A stretch of DNA of 64,000 nt from positions 62,001-126,000 of the forward strand of contig JAKSLR010000002.1 in the NCBI GenBank assembly GCA_024401095.1, in the 5' to 3' direction. The notes beneath the pieces were generated by a model that saw only the letters and a program-made list of their open reading frames with translations, was not told the origin of the DNA and did no database searches. The position numbers and the translations under genes were made by a program. Positions 27,536 through 35,337 of the stretch are shown in pieces. The DNA is from Bacteroidaceae bacterium (lineage in GTDB: Bacteria > Bacteroidota > Bacteroidia > Bacteroidales > Bacteroidaceae). Position 1 is the first letter of the stretch, and each line of letters opens with the position of its first letter.

Positions 27536-29569
27536 GTGAGGAGATTCCTGTCTTTCCTTTGTTTTTGTGTTTTGGCTGTTACTTCTTGGTCTCAGATTAA
27601 TACAGACCGTGTGATGGCCATTGGACGTAATGCGCTTTATTTTGAGGATTATGTCTTGTCTATCCAGTATTTTAATCAGGTCATAGGAGCTCGCCCTTAC
27701 TTGCATGAGCCATACTTTTACAGAGCGTTAGCCAAGTTTTATCTGGAAGACTATACTGGAGCAGAGCAAGATTGCTCGGAAGCACTGGAAAGAAACCCGT
27801 TTGTGATTAGCTCGTATGAAGTCCGCGGATTGTCAAGAATCAACCGAGGTAAATACAGGGAAGCTGCAGAAGATTACGTTCAGGCACTTCAGTATTCTCC
27901 TGAACAACGCGGATTATACCATAATCTTGTCATTTGCGAGATGCAGGATTCTAATTATGTTTCTGCAGATAAGCATGTTGACGAAATGATAGGCAAATGG
28001 CCACGTCTGGCTCAAGCCTATACGCTTAAGGCTGATGTCAAGCTCAAGCAAAAGGACACCATTCAAGCTATTTCTTTGATAGACAAAGCCCTGGAGATTG
28101 ACCCTTATGAAGGGCAGGCATGGTCTGGTCGTGCTATTTTGAGCATGACCCAGGAAAAATATGCAGAAGCCGAAGAACAATTCGGTAAAGCCATTCACTT
28201 GCTTCCTAAGAGCGGAAACAATTATTTTAATCGTGCATTGTGCCGCTATAATTTGAATAAACTGGGTGATGCAATGAATGACTATGACATTGCACTGGAT
28301 CTGGAACCAGACAGCTATGTAGGTCATTATAACCGCGCTCTTCTTCGTGCCCAATTGGGAGATGATAACCGTGCCATAGAAGATTTTGATTATGTGTTGA
28401 AGCGTGATCCCGAAGATTATATGGCTCTCTACAATCGTGCCACATTGAAAGAGCAGACCGGTGATTTCCGTGGAGCTATCGCAGATTATACAACAGTCAT
28501 AGATCATTACCCTGATTTCTGGACAGGATTGCTTGCCCGTGCAGAGTGTAAGAGAAAGATTGGCGATAGAAAAGGTGCTGAACAAGACGAGTTCAAAGTC
28601 ACTAAAGCTCAGATAGACAAGCGATATAGTGGTAAGGTCGCTAAAATGGTCAAGACCCGTAAGCGTTCTGATAAGGATTTGGAGAACTACCACAGTATGG
28701 TGGTAGAAGATGAGACCGAAATGGAACAGAAGTATAGTAATGACTATAGAGGTCGTATCCAGAACAAGAAGGTTGGTCTGGAAATACAGCCAATGTTTGT
28801 ACTTTCCTATTATGAAAAGCCACGTGATGTAAAGGCTGGCGTTCACTATCACAAAGCAATTGATGACTTGTATAAGGAATCCATGTTTACTCAGAAATTG
28901 CTGATTACAAATTCTGAATTGGCTTTGAATGAGAAAGAAGTGGAGCGTCAGTTCCAATCTTTGGATCATCATAGCTCTCAGCTGGATCATGCGCGTGACA
29001 GTCTTCAGGCCGGAAAGATTTTCTTTGCCCGTGCCTTGGATTATTATTTGGTTCAAGATTTGGAGAATGCCTTGAATGACCTCTCATTGGCCATCCACTT
29101 TAATCCAAATTTCTTTGCTTCTTATTTCAATCGAGCCATCGTCCGTCAGAAACTGTTGGAGGTGACTCGTGCGCAGAAAGAAGTAGAGACCGTGGAGAGT
29201 AAGCTGATGGATGTCCTTTCCCGTCAGGGAACCACTGAAACTGTCTTGAATCCAGGATTGGCCATGGAGAATAATGCTATCATGCTGGATTTAGATCAGG
29301 CTATCCAGCATCAGCCAGACTTTGTCTATGCTTATTATAACCGTGGAAATCTGTTCATGGAAAACAGAGACTACCGTTCTGCCATTGAAGACTATAGCAA
29401 GGCATTACAGATAAAGACTGATTTTGCCGAGGCATTTTATAATCGTGGTCTTGCCTATCTTTCCATCGATGAAATCACGAAGGGTATTCAGGATTTAAGT
29501 AAGGCCGGAGAATTAGGCCTTTATACTGCGTATAATATCATTAAACGCTATTCTGATGCGAAAGAGTGA
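27536..29569 (+). CDS. Secreted tetratricopeptide repeat protein
   Basis: A 677-residue protein with a signal peptide (ends about WSQ, residue 20) and many TPR units through about residue 290 and again from about 510 to the end (for example NRALCRYNLNKLGDAMNDYD and YYNRGNLFMENRDYRSAIED). The middle (300-480) is charged and less repetitive. TPRs form helical scaffolds for protein contacts, so this is probably a periplasmic adaptor. The start is GTG, five bases after def, giving a complete signal peptide. It likely forms an operon with ruvX and def. Confidence 0.85.
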   Translation: MRRFLSFLCFCVLAVTSWSQINTDRVMAIGRNALYFEDYVLSIQYFNQVIGARPYLHEPYFYRALAKFYLEDYTGAEQDCSEALERNPFVISSYEVRGLSRINRGKYREAAEDYVQALQYSPEQRGLYHNLVICEMQDSNYVSADKHVDEMIGKWPRLAQAYTLKADVKLKQKDTIQAISLIDKALEIDPYEGQAWSGRAILSMTQEKYAEAEEQFGKAIHLLPKSGNNYFNRALCRYNLNKLGDAMNDYDIALDLEPDSYVGHYNRALLRAQLGDDNRAIEDFDYVLKRDPEDYMALYNRATLKEQTGDFRGAIADYTTVIDHYPDFWTGLLARAECKRKIGDRKGAEQDEFKVTKAQIDKRYSGKVAKMVKTRKRSDKDLENYHSMVVEDETEMEQKYSNDYRGRIQNKKVGLEIQPMFVLSYYEKPRDVKAGVHYHKAIDDLYKESMFTQKLLITNSELALNEKEVERQFQSLDHHSSQLDHARDSLQAGKIFFARALDYYLVQDLENALNDLSLAIHFNPNFFASYFNRAIVRQKLLEVTRAQKEVETVESKLMDVLSRQGTTETVLNPGLAMENNAIMLDLDQAIQHQPDFVYAYYNRGNLFMENRDYRSAIEDYSKALQIKTDFAEAFYNRGLAYLSIDEITKGIQDLSKAGELGLYTAYNIIKRYSDAKE

Positions 29570-29610
29570 AATAATTCAATTCAAATGCCTTAAAACTCAA
29601 AAGAATTCAC

Positions 29611-29618
29611 TAATTTTG
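29611..29618 (+). promoter_or_regulatory. thrS promoter -7 box
   Basis: TAATTTTG lies 31 nt before the thrS start codon. No clear TTTG -33 box is visible at the usual distance. Confidence 0.5.
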
Positions 29619-29648
29619 CAGCCTTGAAAAAGAAAAATAAAAACAACT

Positions 29649-31601
29649 ATGATAAAAATTACATTTCCAGATGGTTCTGTCCGCGAGTTTGAAGCTGGCG
29701 TAACCGGTATGCAGATTGCAGAAAGCATCAGTTCACGTTTGGCAAAGGAAGTCTTGGCCATTGGCGTGAATGGTGAGACTATTGATTTGTCACGTCCTAT
29801 CAATGAGGATGCTAACATCGTTCTTTACAAGTGGGAGGATGAGAAAGGTAAGCATGCTTTCTGGCACACAAGTGCTCACTTGCTGGCTGAGGCTCTTCAG
29901 GAGCTTTATCCTAACATTCAGTTCGGTTTTGGTCCTGCTGTAGAGAATGGTTTCTTCTATGATGTCATGCTTCCTGGTGGTGAGGCTATCAAGGAAGGCG
30001 ACTTCAAGACCATCGAGAACAAGATGATTGAACTTGCTCGCAAGAATGAGGTTCTTGTACGTAAGGAAGTGAGCAAGGCTGACTGTCTGGCACAGTTCAA
30101 GGCTGCAGGTCAGACTTACAAGTGCGAACATATTGAAGAGGACCTGGAAGACGGTTCTATCACTACTTATACACAGGGTAACTTTACTGATCTTTGTAAG
30201 GGTCCACACATTGTATCTACCGGTATCATCAAAGCTGTTAAGCTGATGAGTGTGGCAGGTGCATTCTGGCGTGGTGATGCTACCAAGGACCAGATGCAGC
30301 GTATATACGGTGTGTCTTTCCCTAAGGCTAAGATGCTGGAGGAGTATCTGGTTATGTTGGAAGAGGCTAAGAAACGCGATCACCGTAAAATCGGTAAAGA
30401 GATGGAATTGTTCATGTTCTCAGAGCGCGTAGGTAAGGGTCTTCCAATATGGTTGCCAAAGGGTACCGACTTGCGTCTGCGTTTGCAGGAGATGTTGCGT
30501 AAGGTGCAGAAGAGTTACGGTTATCAGGAGGTAATCACTCCAAATATCGGTGGTAAGAACCTGTACGTAACTTCTGGTCACTGGGATCATTACGGTAAAG
30601 ACAGCTTCCAGCCTATTCACACTCCAGAGGAGGATGAGGAATATCTGTTGAAGCCAATGAACTGCCCTCACCACTGTGAGATTTACGCAAACAAGCCACG
30701 TTCATACCGTGAACTTCCATTCCGTTGCGCTGAGTTCGGTACTGTATATCGTTACGAACAGAGCGGTGAGCTCCACGGTTTGACCCGTGTACGCTGTTTT
30801 ACTCAGGACGATGCACATATCTTCTGCCGCCCAGACCAGGTGAAGTTTGAGTTCATGCAGGTTATGGATATCATTAAGAAGGTATTTGCAACCTTCAATT
30901 TCTCTGATGATAATGTCGAGGCTCAGATTTCACTTCGTGACCCTAACGACCACGAGAAGTACGTAGGTTCTGACGAAGACTGGGCATTGGCAGAGCAGGC
31001 TATCATCGATGCTTGCGCTGAGAAGGGCATGAAGGCAAAGGTAGAGTACGGTGAGGCTGCATTCTACGGACCTAAGTTGGACTTCATGGTAAAGGATGCC
31101 ATCGGTCGTCGCTGGCAGTTGGGTACTATCCAGGTTGACTATCAGTTGCCACAGCGCTTCCAGTTGGAATATACTGCCGAGGATAACACCAAGAAGCGTC
31201 CAGTTATGGTACACCGTGCACCATTCGGTTCAATGGAGCGTTTCGTCGCTGTTTTGATTGAGCATACTGCAGGAAAATTCCCATTGTGGTTGACCCCGGA
31301 TCAGGTAGCTATCCTGCCTATCTCTGAGAAGTTCAACGACTATGCACGTAGTGTAAGCACATTCTTGCAATCTCAAGGTGTACGCTCTATTGTAGATGAT
31401 CGTAACGAGAAGATTGGTCGTAAGATTCGCGATAACGAGCTGAAACACATTCCTTACATGTTGATTGTAGGTGAGAAAGAGGCAGCCGAAGGCACCGTTT
31501 CAGTCAGAAAGCAGGGTGCTGGAGATGAAGGAAGCATGAAATTCGAGGATTTTGCTAAAAAAGTGAACCAAGAAGTTGAGGAAATGCAAAATTCATTGTA
31601 A
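29649..31601 (+). CDS. thrS: Threonyl-tRNA synthetase
   Basis: A 650-residue class II synthetase with a full domain set: TGS (1-60), editing/second additional domain ([15 protein letters not shown] and related His motifs), catalytic core with [12 protein letters not shown] (zinc Cys) and [15 protein letters not shown] (motif 2), then motif 3 with [10 protein letters not shown], and a C-terminal anticodon-binding domain. It charges tRNA-Thr. It precedes infC-rpmI-rplT, as in many bacteria. Confidence 0.98.
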   Translation: MIKITFPDGSVREFEAGVTGMQIAESISSRLAKEVLAIGVNGETIDLSRPINEDANIVLYKWEDEKGKHAFWHTSAHLLAEALQELYPNIQFGFGPAVENGFFYDVMLPGGEAIKEGDFKTIENKMIELARKNEVLVRKEVSKADCLAQFKAAGQTYKCEHIEEDLEDGSITTYTQGNFTDLCKGPHIVSTGIIKAVKLMSVAGAFWRGDATKDQMQRIYGVSFPKAKMLEEYLVMLEEAKKRDHRKIGKEMELFMFSERVGKGLPIWLPKGTDLRLRLQEMLRKVQKSYGYQEVITPNIGGKNLYVTSGHWDHYGKDSFQPIHTPEEDEEYLLKPMNCPHHCEIYANKPRSYRELPFRCAEFGTVYRYEQSGELHGLTRVRCFTQDDAHIFCRPDQVKFEFMQVMDIIKKVFATFNFSDDNVEAQISLRDPNDHEKYVGSDEDWALAEQAIIDACAEKGMKAKVEYGEAAFYGPKLDFMVKDAIGRRWQLGTIQVDYQLPQRFQLEYTAEDNTKKRPVMVHRAPFGSMERFVAVLIEHTAGKFPLWLTPDQVAILPISEKFNDYARSVSTFLQSQGVRSIVDDRNEKIGRKIRDNELKHIPYMLIVGEKEAAEGTVSVRKQGAGDEGSMKFEDFAKKVNQEVEEMQNSL

Positions 31602-31606
31602 ATTTG
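31599..31606 (+). promoter_or_regulatory. Possible internal promoter for infC
   Basis: TAAATTTG overlaps the thrS stop codon. A GTTG (one mismatch to TTTG) lies 20 nt upstream. This could start an infC-rpmI-rplT transcript with a leader of about 60 nt. Confidence 0.45.
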
Positions 31607-31673
31607 CACCGCTTTAACGCAAAGAAACATTTAAATAATTAAAAAAAAGAAACAGGAATCAATAAATTTTTGA

Positions 31674-32264
31674 ATGAAGAACGAAAATTTTAAGGGACAG
31701 CACAGAATCAATGAGCAGATTCGCGTCCGTGAAGTACGTGTAGTAGGTGATGATATTGAATCAACAGTAATTTCCACTCGCGATGCTTTGAGAATGGCAG
31801 AAGAAAGAGGAGTTGACCTCGTTGAGATTTCGCCAACAGCCGTTCCACCTGTTTGCCGCTTGATTGATTATTCCAAGTTTCTTTATCAGTTAAAGAAGAA
31901 AGCTAAGGAGCAGAAAGCAAAGCAGGTCAAGATGGAGGTTAAGGAAATTCGTTTCGGACCTCAGACCGACGAGCATGATTATAACTTTAAGTTGAAGCAT
32001 GCTATTGGCTTCCTTCAGGATGGTGATAAGGTAAAGGCATACGTTTTCTTCAAAGGTCGCAGTATCCTTTTCAAGGAGCAGGGAGAAGTACTTTTGCTTC
32101 GTTTTGCTAATGACCTGGAAGAATATGGTAAGGTAGAGTCAATGCCTACACTGGAAGGCAAGAAGATGATTATCTTTGTTTCGCCTAAGAAGGGTGGTGC
32201 AAAGAAAGCTGCTAAACCAGCAGAACCAAAGCCTGAAAAGCCAGCTGAGCCAAAGGCAGAGTAA
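31674..32264 (+). CDS. infC: Translation initiation factor IF-3
   Basis: A 196-residue factor that binds the 30S subunit and checks start codon pairing. It contains [15 protein letters not shown] at the N-terminal domain and [22 protein letters not shown] at the linker and C-domain. The start codon is ATG, not the rare ATT used in many other bacteria. The last 25 residues are a Lys/Pro/Ala/Glu-rich tail ([20 protein letters not shown]) that is disordered and longer than in E. coli. Confidence 0.97.
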   Translation: MKNENFKGQHRINEQIRVREVRVVGDDIESTVISTRDALRMAEERGVDLVEISPTAVPPVCRLIDYSKFLYQLKKKAKEQKAKQVKMEVKEIRFGPQTDEHDYNFKLKHAIGFLQDGDKVKAYVFFKGRSILFKEQGEVLLLRFANDLEEYGKVESMPTLEGKKMIIFVSPKKGGAKKAAKPAEPKPEKPAEPKAE

Positions 32265-32339
32265 AAAGAAGACGTTAAGTGCGTAACGTTTGGTATATAC
32301 GTTGCCACTATTATTTAATAATTTTTAAAATCAAAAAAA

Positions 32340-32537
32340 ATGCCAAAAGTAAAGACTAATTCCGGTGCTAAAAAGAGATTCACTCTTACCGGAACAGGAA
32401 AAATTAAAAGAAAGCACGCTTTCCACAGTCACATTCTGACCAAGAAGACTAAGAAGCAGAAGAGAAATTTGTGTCACTCTGCTATCGTTGACACTACAAA
32501 CGTTAAGTCTGTAAAGCAGATGCTTTGCATGAAGTAA
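32340..32537 (+). CDS. rpmI: Ribosomal protein L35
   Basis: A 65-residue basic protein starting [20 protein letters not shown], diagnostic for bL35 of the large subunit. It lies between infC and rplT in the conserved order. A short stem (ACGTTA/TAACGT near 32273-32290) is visible in the preceding gap. Confidence 0.98.
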   Translation: MPKVKTNSGAKKRFTLTGTGKIKRKHAFHSHILTKKTKKQKRNLCHSAIVDTTNVKSVKQMLCMK

Positions 32538-32575
32538 TCTCAGTGCATTCTGAAAATTTTTATTAAGTATTAACC

Positions 32576-32627
32576 GAATGAATAGCTCAAAGTTCGTTGA
32601 CTGTGAAGTTTAACGGCGCTACCATTC
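32576..32627 (+). promoter_or_regulatory. Possible L20 leader structure
   Basis: In the 106-nt gap before rplT, GAATG-aa-TAGC (32576-32586) can pair with GCTA-c-CATTC (32618-32627), closing a 31-nt loop just ahead of the ribosome site. L20 represses its own operon in other bacteria by binding such leaders. That role here is inference. Confidence 0.35.
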
Positions 32628-32643
32628 AAAAAAGCAAAAAATT

Positions 32644-32994
32644 ATGCCAAGATCAGTAAATCATGTTGCTTCAAGAGCAAAGAGAAAGAAAATTTTAGGT
32701 CTGACCAGAGGTTACTTTGGTGCAAGAAAGAATGTTTGGACCGTTGCCAAGAATACTTGGGAGAAGGGTTTGACATATGCATTCCGTGACCGTCGTAATA
32801 AGAAGCGTAGCTTCCGTGCATTGTGGATTCAGCGTATCAACGCTGGTGCTCGTCTGGAGGGTATGTCTTATTCACAGCTCATGGGTGGCTTGCACAAGGC
32901 TGGTATCGAAATCAACCGTAAGGTTCTTGCAGACCTTGCAATGAATCATCCAGAGGCATTTAAGGCAGTTTGCGCTAAGGCAAAGAACGCTTAA
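32644..32994 (+). CDS. rplT: Ribosomal protein L20
   Basis: A 116-residue basic protein starting [20 protein letters not shown], with [20 protein letters not shown] in the globular part, diagnostic for bL20. It is needed for early assembly of the 50S subunit. It ends the thrS-infC-rpmI-rplT cluster and is followed by a structured RNA. Confidence 0.98.
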   Translation: MPRSVNHVASRAKRKKILGLTRGYFGARKNVWTVAKNTWEKGLTYAFRDRRNKKRSFRALWIQRINAGARLEGMSYSQLMGGLHKAGIEINRKVLADLAMNHPEAFKAVCAKAKNA

Positions 32995-33016
32995 TCCATC
33001 CGGAACTTAAAGACAT

Positions 33017-33184
33017 AGGTCGCACATATAGTTCATGGGGATTCTCTACATTTTATACTGAAACCGAGCAAGCTTACTCCGCTTCAATGGCGTGCCGGTA
33101 ATCTTCGTGATACGCCGGATTACAAAGACGGAGGGCCCTCAAATCCTATCTTACAGGAGTTTCATCGCATCAACTGTGCGACCT
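33017..33184 (+). ncRNA. Structured RNA after rplT, probable Bacteroidales-1 / 6S-like RNA
   Basis: A perfect 10-bp closing stem (33017-33026 with 33175-33184, AGGTCGCACA/TGTGCGACCT) encloses about 150 nt. Inside, CTCCG (33077-33081) pairs with CGGAG (33129-33133), and 33088-33094 pairs with 33111-33117 (GGCGT/ACGCC core plus two G-U) to give a long rod with an internal bubble. A strong terminator follows. The location downstream of rplT is where the Bacteroidales-1 RNA motif has been described, and that motif has been proposed to be a divergent 6S RNA. No clear promoter is seen just upstream, so processing from the rplT transcript is possible. Confidence 0.72.
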
Positions 33185-33199
33185 TTCCTTATTAGTCAT

Positions 33200-33232
33200 A
33201 AAAAAGCCAGAGCTTTTGCTCTGGCTTTTTTC
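33200..33232. terminator. Bidirectional terminator
   Basis: The stem GCCAGAGC/GCTCTGGC with a TTTT loop, flanked by six A and six T, ends the rplT/RNA transcript and the convergent DUF2490 gene. Confidence 0.93.
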
Positions 33233-33243
33233 TTGCTTTATTT

Positions 33244-33903
33244 TTATAAGGTATAGGAGAATTCCAGTCCTAGTACGTGAGTGTCTACTGAGAAGTGTTT
33301 GTCTTGCCACATGTAGAATGCACCTAAGGTTGTGTGTTTATCTAATTTGTAGTCTGTTCCTGCACAGTAACGTATTCTTTCCCAATCCTCTGTTTGCCAT
33401 TCCTCTATATAGGCATAAGGGGTTAACTTTGATTTTGACATGTATTCCAGTCGCAGTCGCGTTCTTACTTCATGGTAGGCACTTCCTTTCTTGTATTCAC
33501 CGTATGCAGTTGTCTCTGGCATGAAACAGTAGCTCCAGTATTCTCTAAGGGATCCTCGCAGTGAGCCCAACTTCTTGTAGGCAGTAAAGCTTAAAAAGGT
33601 TCTGTATATTGGACGTTGGTAGTTTCCATGGCTACCAGGACTGTTGTATTTGATATAAATACCACCGAAATCAGTTCTCAGCCAGTTATTGAATTTATAG
33701 CCGCCACCACCCAAAATATACCAGTAGTCTATTTCTGAGGTGTTATTTCTAGAATGAATCTCAGAGCGCAACTGCGTTATCCATTTAGATCCTATTGGCT
33801 TCTTAACCGACATGACCGTCCATAGTGCTGTGTCATCTTGCGCAAACAGCAGGATAGGCCAGAAAAGGAGACAAATCAATAAAAGTTTTTTTCTTATTCT
33901 CAT
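33244..33903 (-). CDS. DUF2490 family outer-membrane-like protein
   Basis: A 219-residue protein with a signal peptide (ends LFAQ, residue 22) and alternating aromatic/polar strands typical of a small beta-barrel (YWYILGGGGYKFNNWLRTDFGG, then LEYMSKSKLTPYAYIEEW). The C-terminus ends in an aromatic-containing strand (LGLEFSYTL), as in outer membrane proteins. It matches the DUF2490 layout. Function is unknown. It lies 7 nt after mltG in the same direction, so is probably co-transcribed. Confidence 0.82.
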   Translation of the reverse strand: MRIRKKLLLICLLFWPILLFAQDDTALWTVMSVKKPIGSKWITQLRSEIHSRNNTSEIDYWYILGGGGYKFNNWLRTDFGGIYIKYNSPGSHGNYQRPIYRTFLSFTAYKKLGSLRGSLREYWSYCFMPETTAYGEYKKGSAYHEVRTRLRLEYMSKSKLTPYAYIEEWQTEDWERIRYCAGTDYKLDKHTTLGAFYMWQDKHFSVDTHVLGLEFSYTL

Positions 33904-33910
33904 GAGCGTC

Positions 33911-34924
33911 TTATTTTATCCCTCGTGCATTAAGTGCCTGCTGGTATTTGCGGGCATTCTGCATGTGTTCTGCTAATCCTATAGCAAAATTGTGACTGCC
34001 AGAGAAATCTTCCTTGGCACACATGTATAGATAGTCGTGGTGCTCGTAGTTCAGTACAGCATCCAGTCCTTTCTTCGATGGAATGCAGATAGGGCCTGGA
34101 GGTAAACCTGCATATTTGTAGGTATTGTATGGAGAATCCACAGCCAGATGTTCAAACAGGATTCTTCGTAATTCAAATTTCTGAAGAGCAAATTTCACGG
34201 TTGGGTCACTTTGCAATAGCATACCCTTGTGTACACGGTTAATGTACAAGCCTGCTACAGTAGCTTTTTCTGGCTCATAGTTGGTTTCACTTTCCACGAT
34301 AGATGCCAGTGTAGCTATTTCGTTTGGAGTGAACCCTGCTTGTTTTGCCTTGGCTGTACGTTCTGCGTTCCAGAACTTCTCGTGTTCCTTCTGCAAGCGA
34401 GCTAGCAGGTTCTCCGGTGTTATGTCCCAGTATACTTCATAGGTGTCAGGAATGAACAGGGCCGGCAGTGTCTCTTTGGTGTATCCCAGTGTTTCCATTT
34501 GCTCTTTTAAGGTGCTTGCTAGTGAGATGGAATCCATCATCAAGCTTCGGGCTATCACACCGGTCACCTTCTCAACGGTTCTGGCGGTTGGAATAATGAT
34601 TTTGGTAGGCACTTGAATACCGTTGTTCATTTCGCGTACCAGATTGTACATACATGCACCAGGCTTTATGGCGTAACGTCCTGTGCGGTGCTTGTCACCA
34701 TATTTCTTTAACTTGGACATTAAGTCATAACCATTCATACTCTTGGCTTGTCCTGCAGTTTGTACCTTATTGCGGATGCTGTCTGCCGTGTCGTCCTTGT
34801 CAATATAGACATAGGCTGTTTCTGTGTGCTGGAATGGGCTGCTAAACAGCAGACTATAGATATAGGCTGCGCTTCCTAAACCTATTAGGGCGAGTATACC
34901 AATTATAGATAGTATTTTTTTCAT
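33911..34924 (-). CDS. mltG: Endolytic murein transglycosylase MltG
   Basis: A 337-residue YceG-family protein with one N-terminal transmembrane anchor (about 5-25), a LysM-like region and the catalytic region ATLASIVESETNYEPEKATVAGLYINR, in which the catalytic Glu lies. It cleaves new glycan strands and helps set their length. The start MKKILSIIGIL is chosen over an upstream Met at 34951. A TATCTTTG -7 box (minus strand, 34950-34957) lies about 25 nt upstream of the start. Confidence 0.95.
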   Translation of the reverse strand: MKKILSIIGILALIGLGSAAYIYSLLFSSPFQHTETAYVYIDKDDTADSIRNKVQTAGQAKSMNGYDLMSKLKKYGDKHRTGRYAIKPGACMYNLVREMNNGIQVPTKIIIPTARTVEKVTGVIARSLMMDSISLASTLKEQMETLGYTKETLPALFIPDTYEVYWDITPENLLARLQKEHEKFWNAERTAKAKQAGFTPNEIATLASIVESETNYEPEKATVAGLYINRVHKGMLLQSDPTVKFALQKFELRRILFEHLAVDSPYNTYKYAGLPPGPICIPSKKGLDAVLNYEHHDYLYMCAKEDFSGSHNFAIGLAEHMQNARKYQQALNARGIK

Positions 34925-35028
34925 TATTTGTGATTTGTTACTTTTCTGCAAAGATACAAAAGATTTGGTAATAAAGGAAGAGAAGAAAGAGGTATTTACT
35001 CTGTTTTATTTTTTATGGAAAAACATCT

Positions 35029-35089
35029 AACACCCCACATCGTTGCACTTAAAGTACAGATATTCAGTTTGATAGTTGTGTGGGGTGTT
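35029..35089. repeat. 11-bp inverted repeat with 39-nt loop
   Basis: AACACCCCACA (35029-35039) and its exact complement (35079-35089) enclose 39 nt, and TTT follows on the plus strand. It lies in the 413-bp gap between the divergent mltG and malQ. It may be the 3' end of a short RNA or a protein site; nothing else decides between these. Confidence 0.6.
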
Positions 35090-35160
35090 TTTGATAAAAA
35101 ACTATTTTTCATTTTATTACAACTTATGATTTGCGTCGATGACTACTTAAGGCAGATAAA

Positions 35161-35220
35161 GTCCGTAGTAGCGGACACTTTTGTCCGTCCTTACGGACTG
35201 GCTTGTCCGTCAAGACGGAC
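35161..35220. repeat. Three tandem GTCCGT palindromes with 22-bp period
   Basis: GTCCG-tagtag-CGGAC (35161-35176), GTCCGT-cctt-ACGGAC (35183-35198) and GTCCGT-caag-ACGGAC (35205-35220) start exactly 22 bp apart. The array ends 18 bp before the LacI-type operator of malQ. The last unit shares 15 nt with the terminator arm at 43018-43032. Confidence 0.75.
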
Positions 35221-35237
35221 TTCTTGGATGTACTAGC

Positions 35238-35249
35238 GCAAACGTTTGC
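35238..35249. promoter_or_regulatory. LacI-family operator upstream of malQ
   Basis: The perfect palindrome GCAAACGTTTGC is centred 65 bp upstream of the centre of the malQ -7 box. The same word occurs at 45585 and 63137 and, with one mismatch, at 45542. Confidence 0.85.
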
Positions 35250-35304
35250 ATTACAAAAAGAAGTTTAATTCATCTTTTTCGCTTATTTTACTAAATAAAA
35301 GTTC

Positions 35305-35312
35305 TATTTTTG
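35305..35312 (+). promoter_or_regulatory. malQ operon -7 box
   Basis: TATTTTTG lies 25 nt before the malQ start. No TTTG -33 box is found 18-21 nt upstream, as expected for an activator-dependent promoter. Confidence 0.65.
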
Positions 35313-35337
35313 AGGCAAATAACTAAAAAATAGATAC

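Noticed and set aside
27914-29056. 380-codon open frame antisense to the TPR gene
   Set aside because: It lies entirely inside a real coding region and has Ile/His/Cys-rich shadow composition without domains.
33216-33524. 102-codon plus-strand frame after rplT
   Set aside because: It starts inside the terminator and is opposite the DUF2490 gene; the translation looks random.
35015-35236. 73-codon plus-strand frame before malQ
   Set aside because: The frame runs through a hairpin and the palindrome array. It has no ribosome site or protein features and is probably chance.
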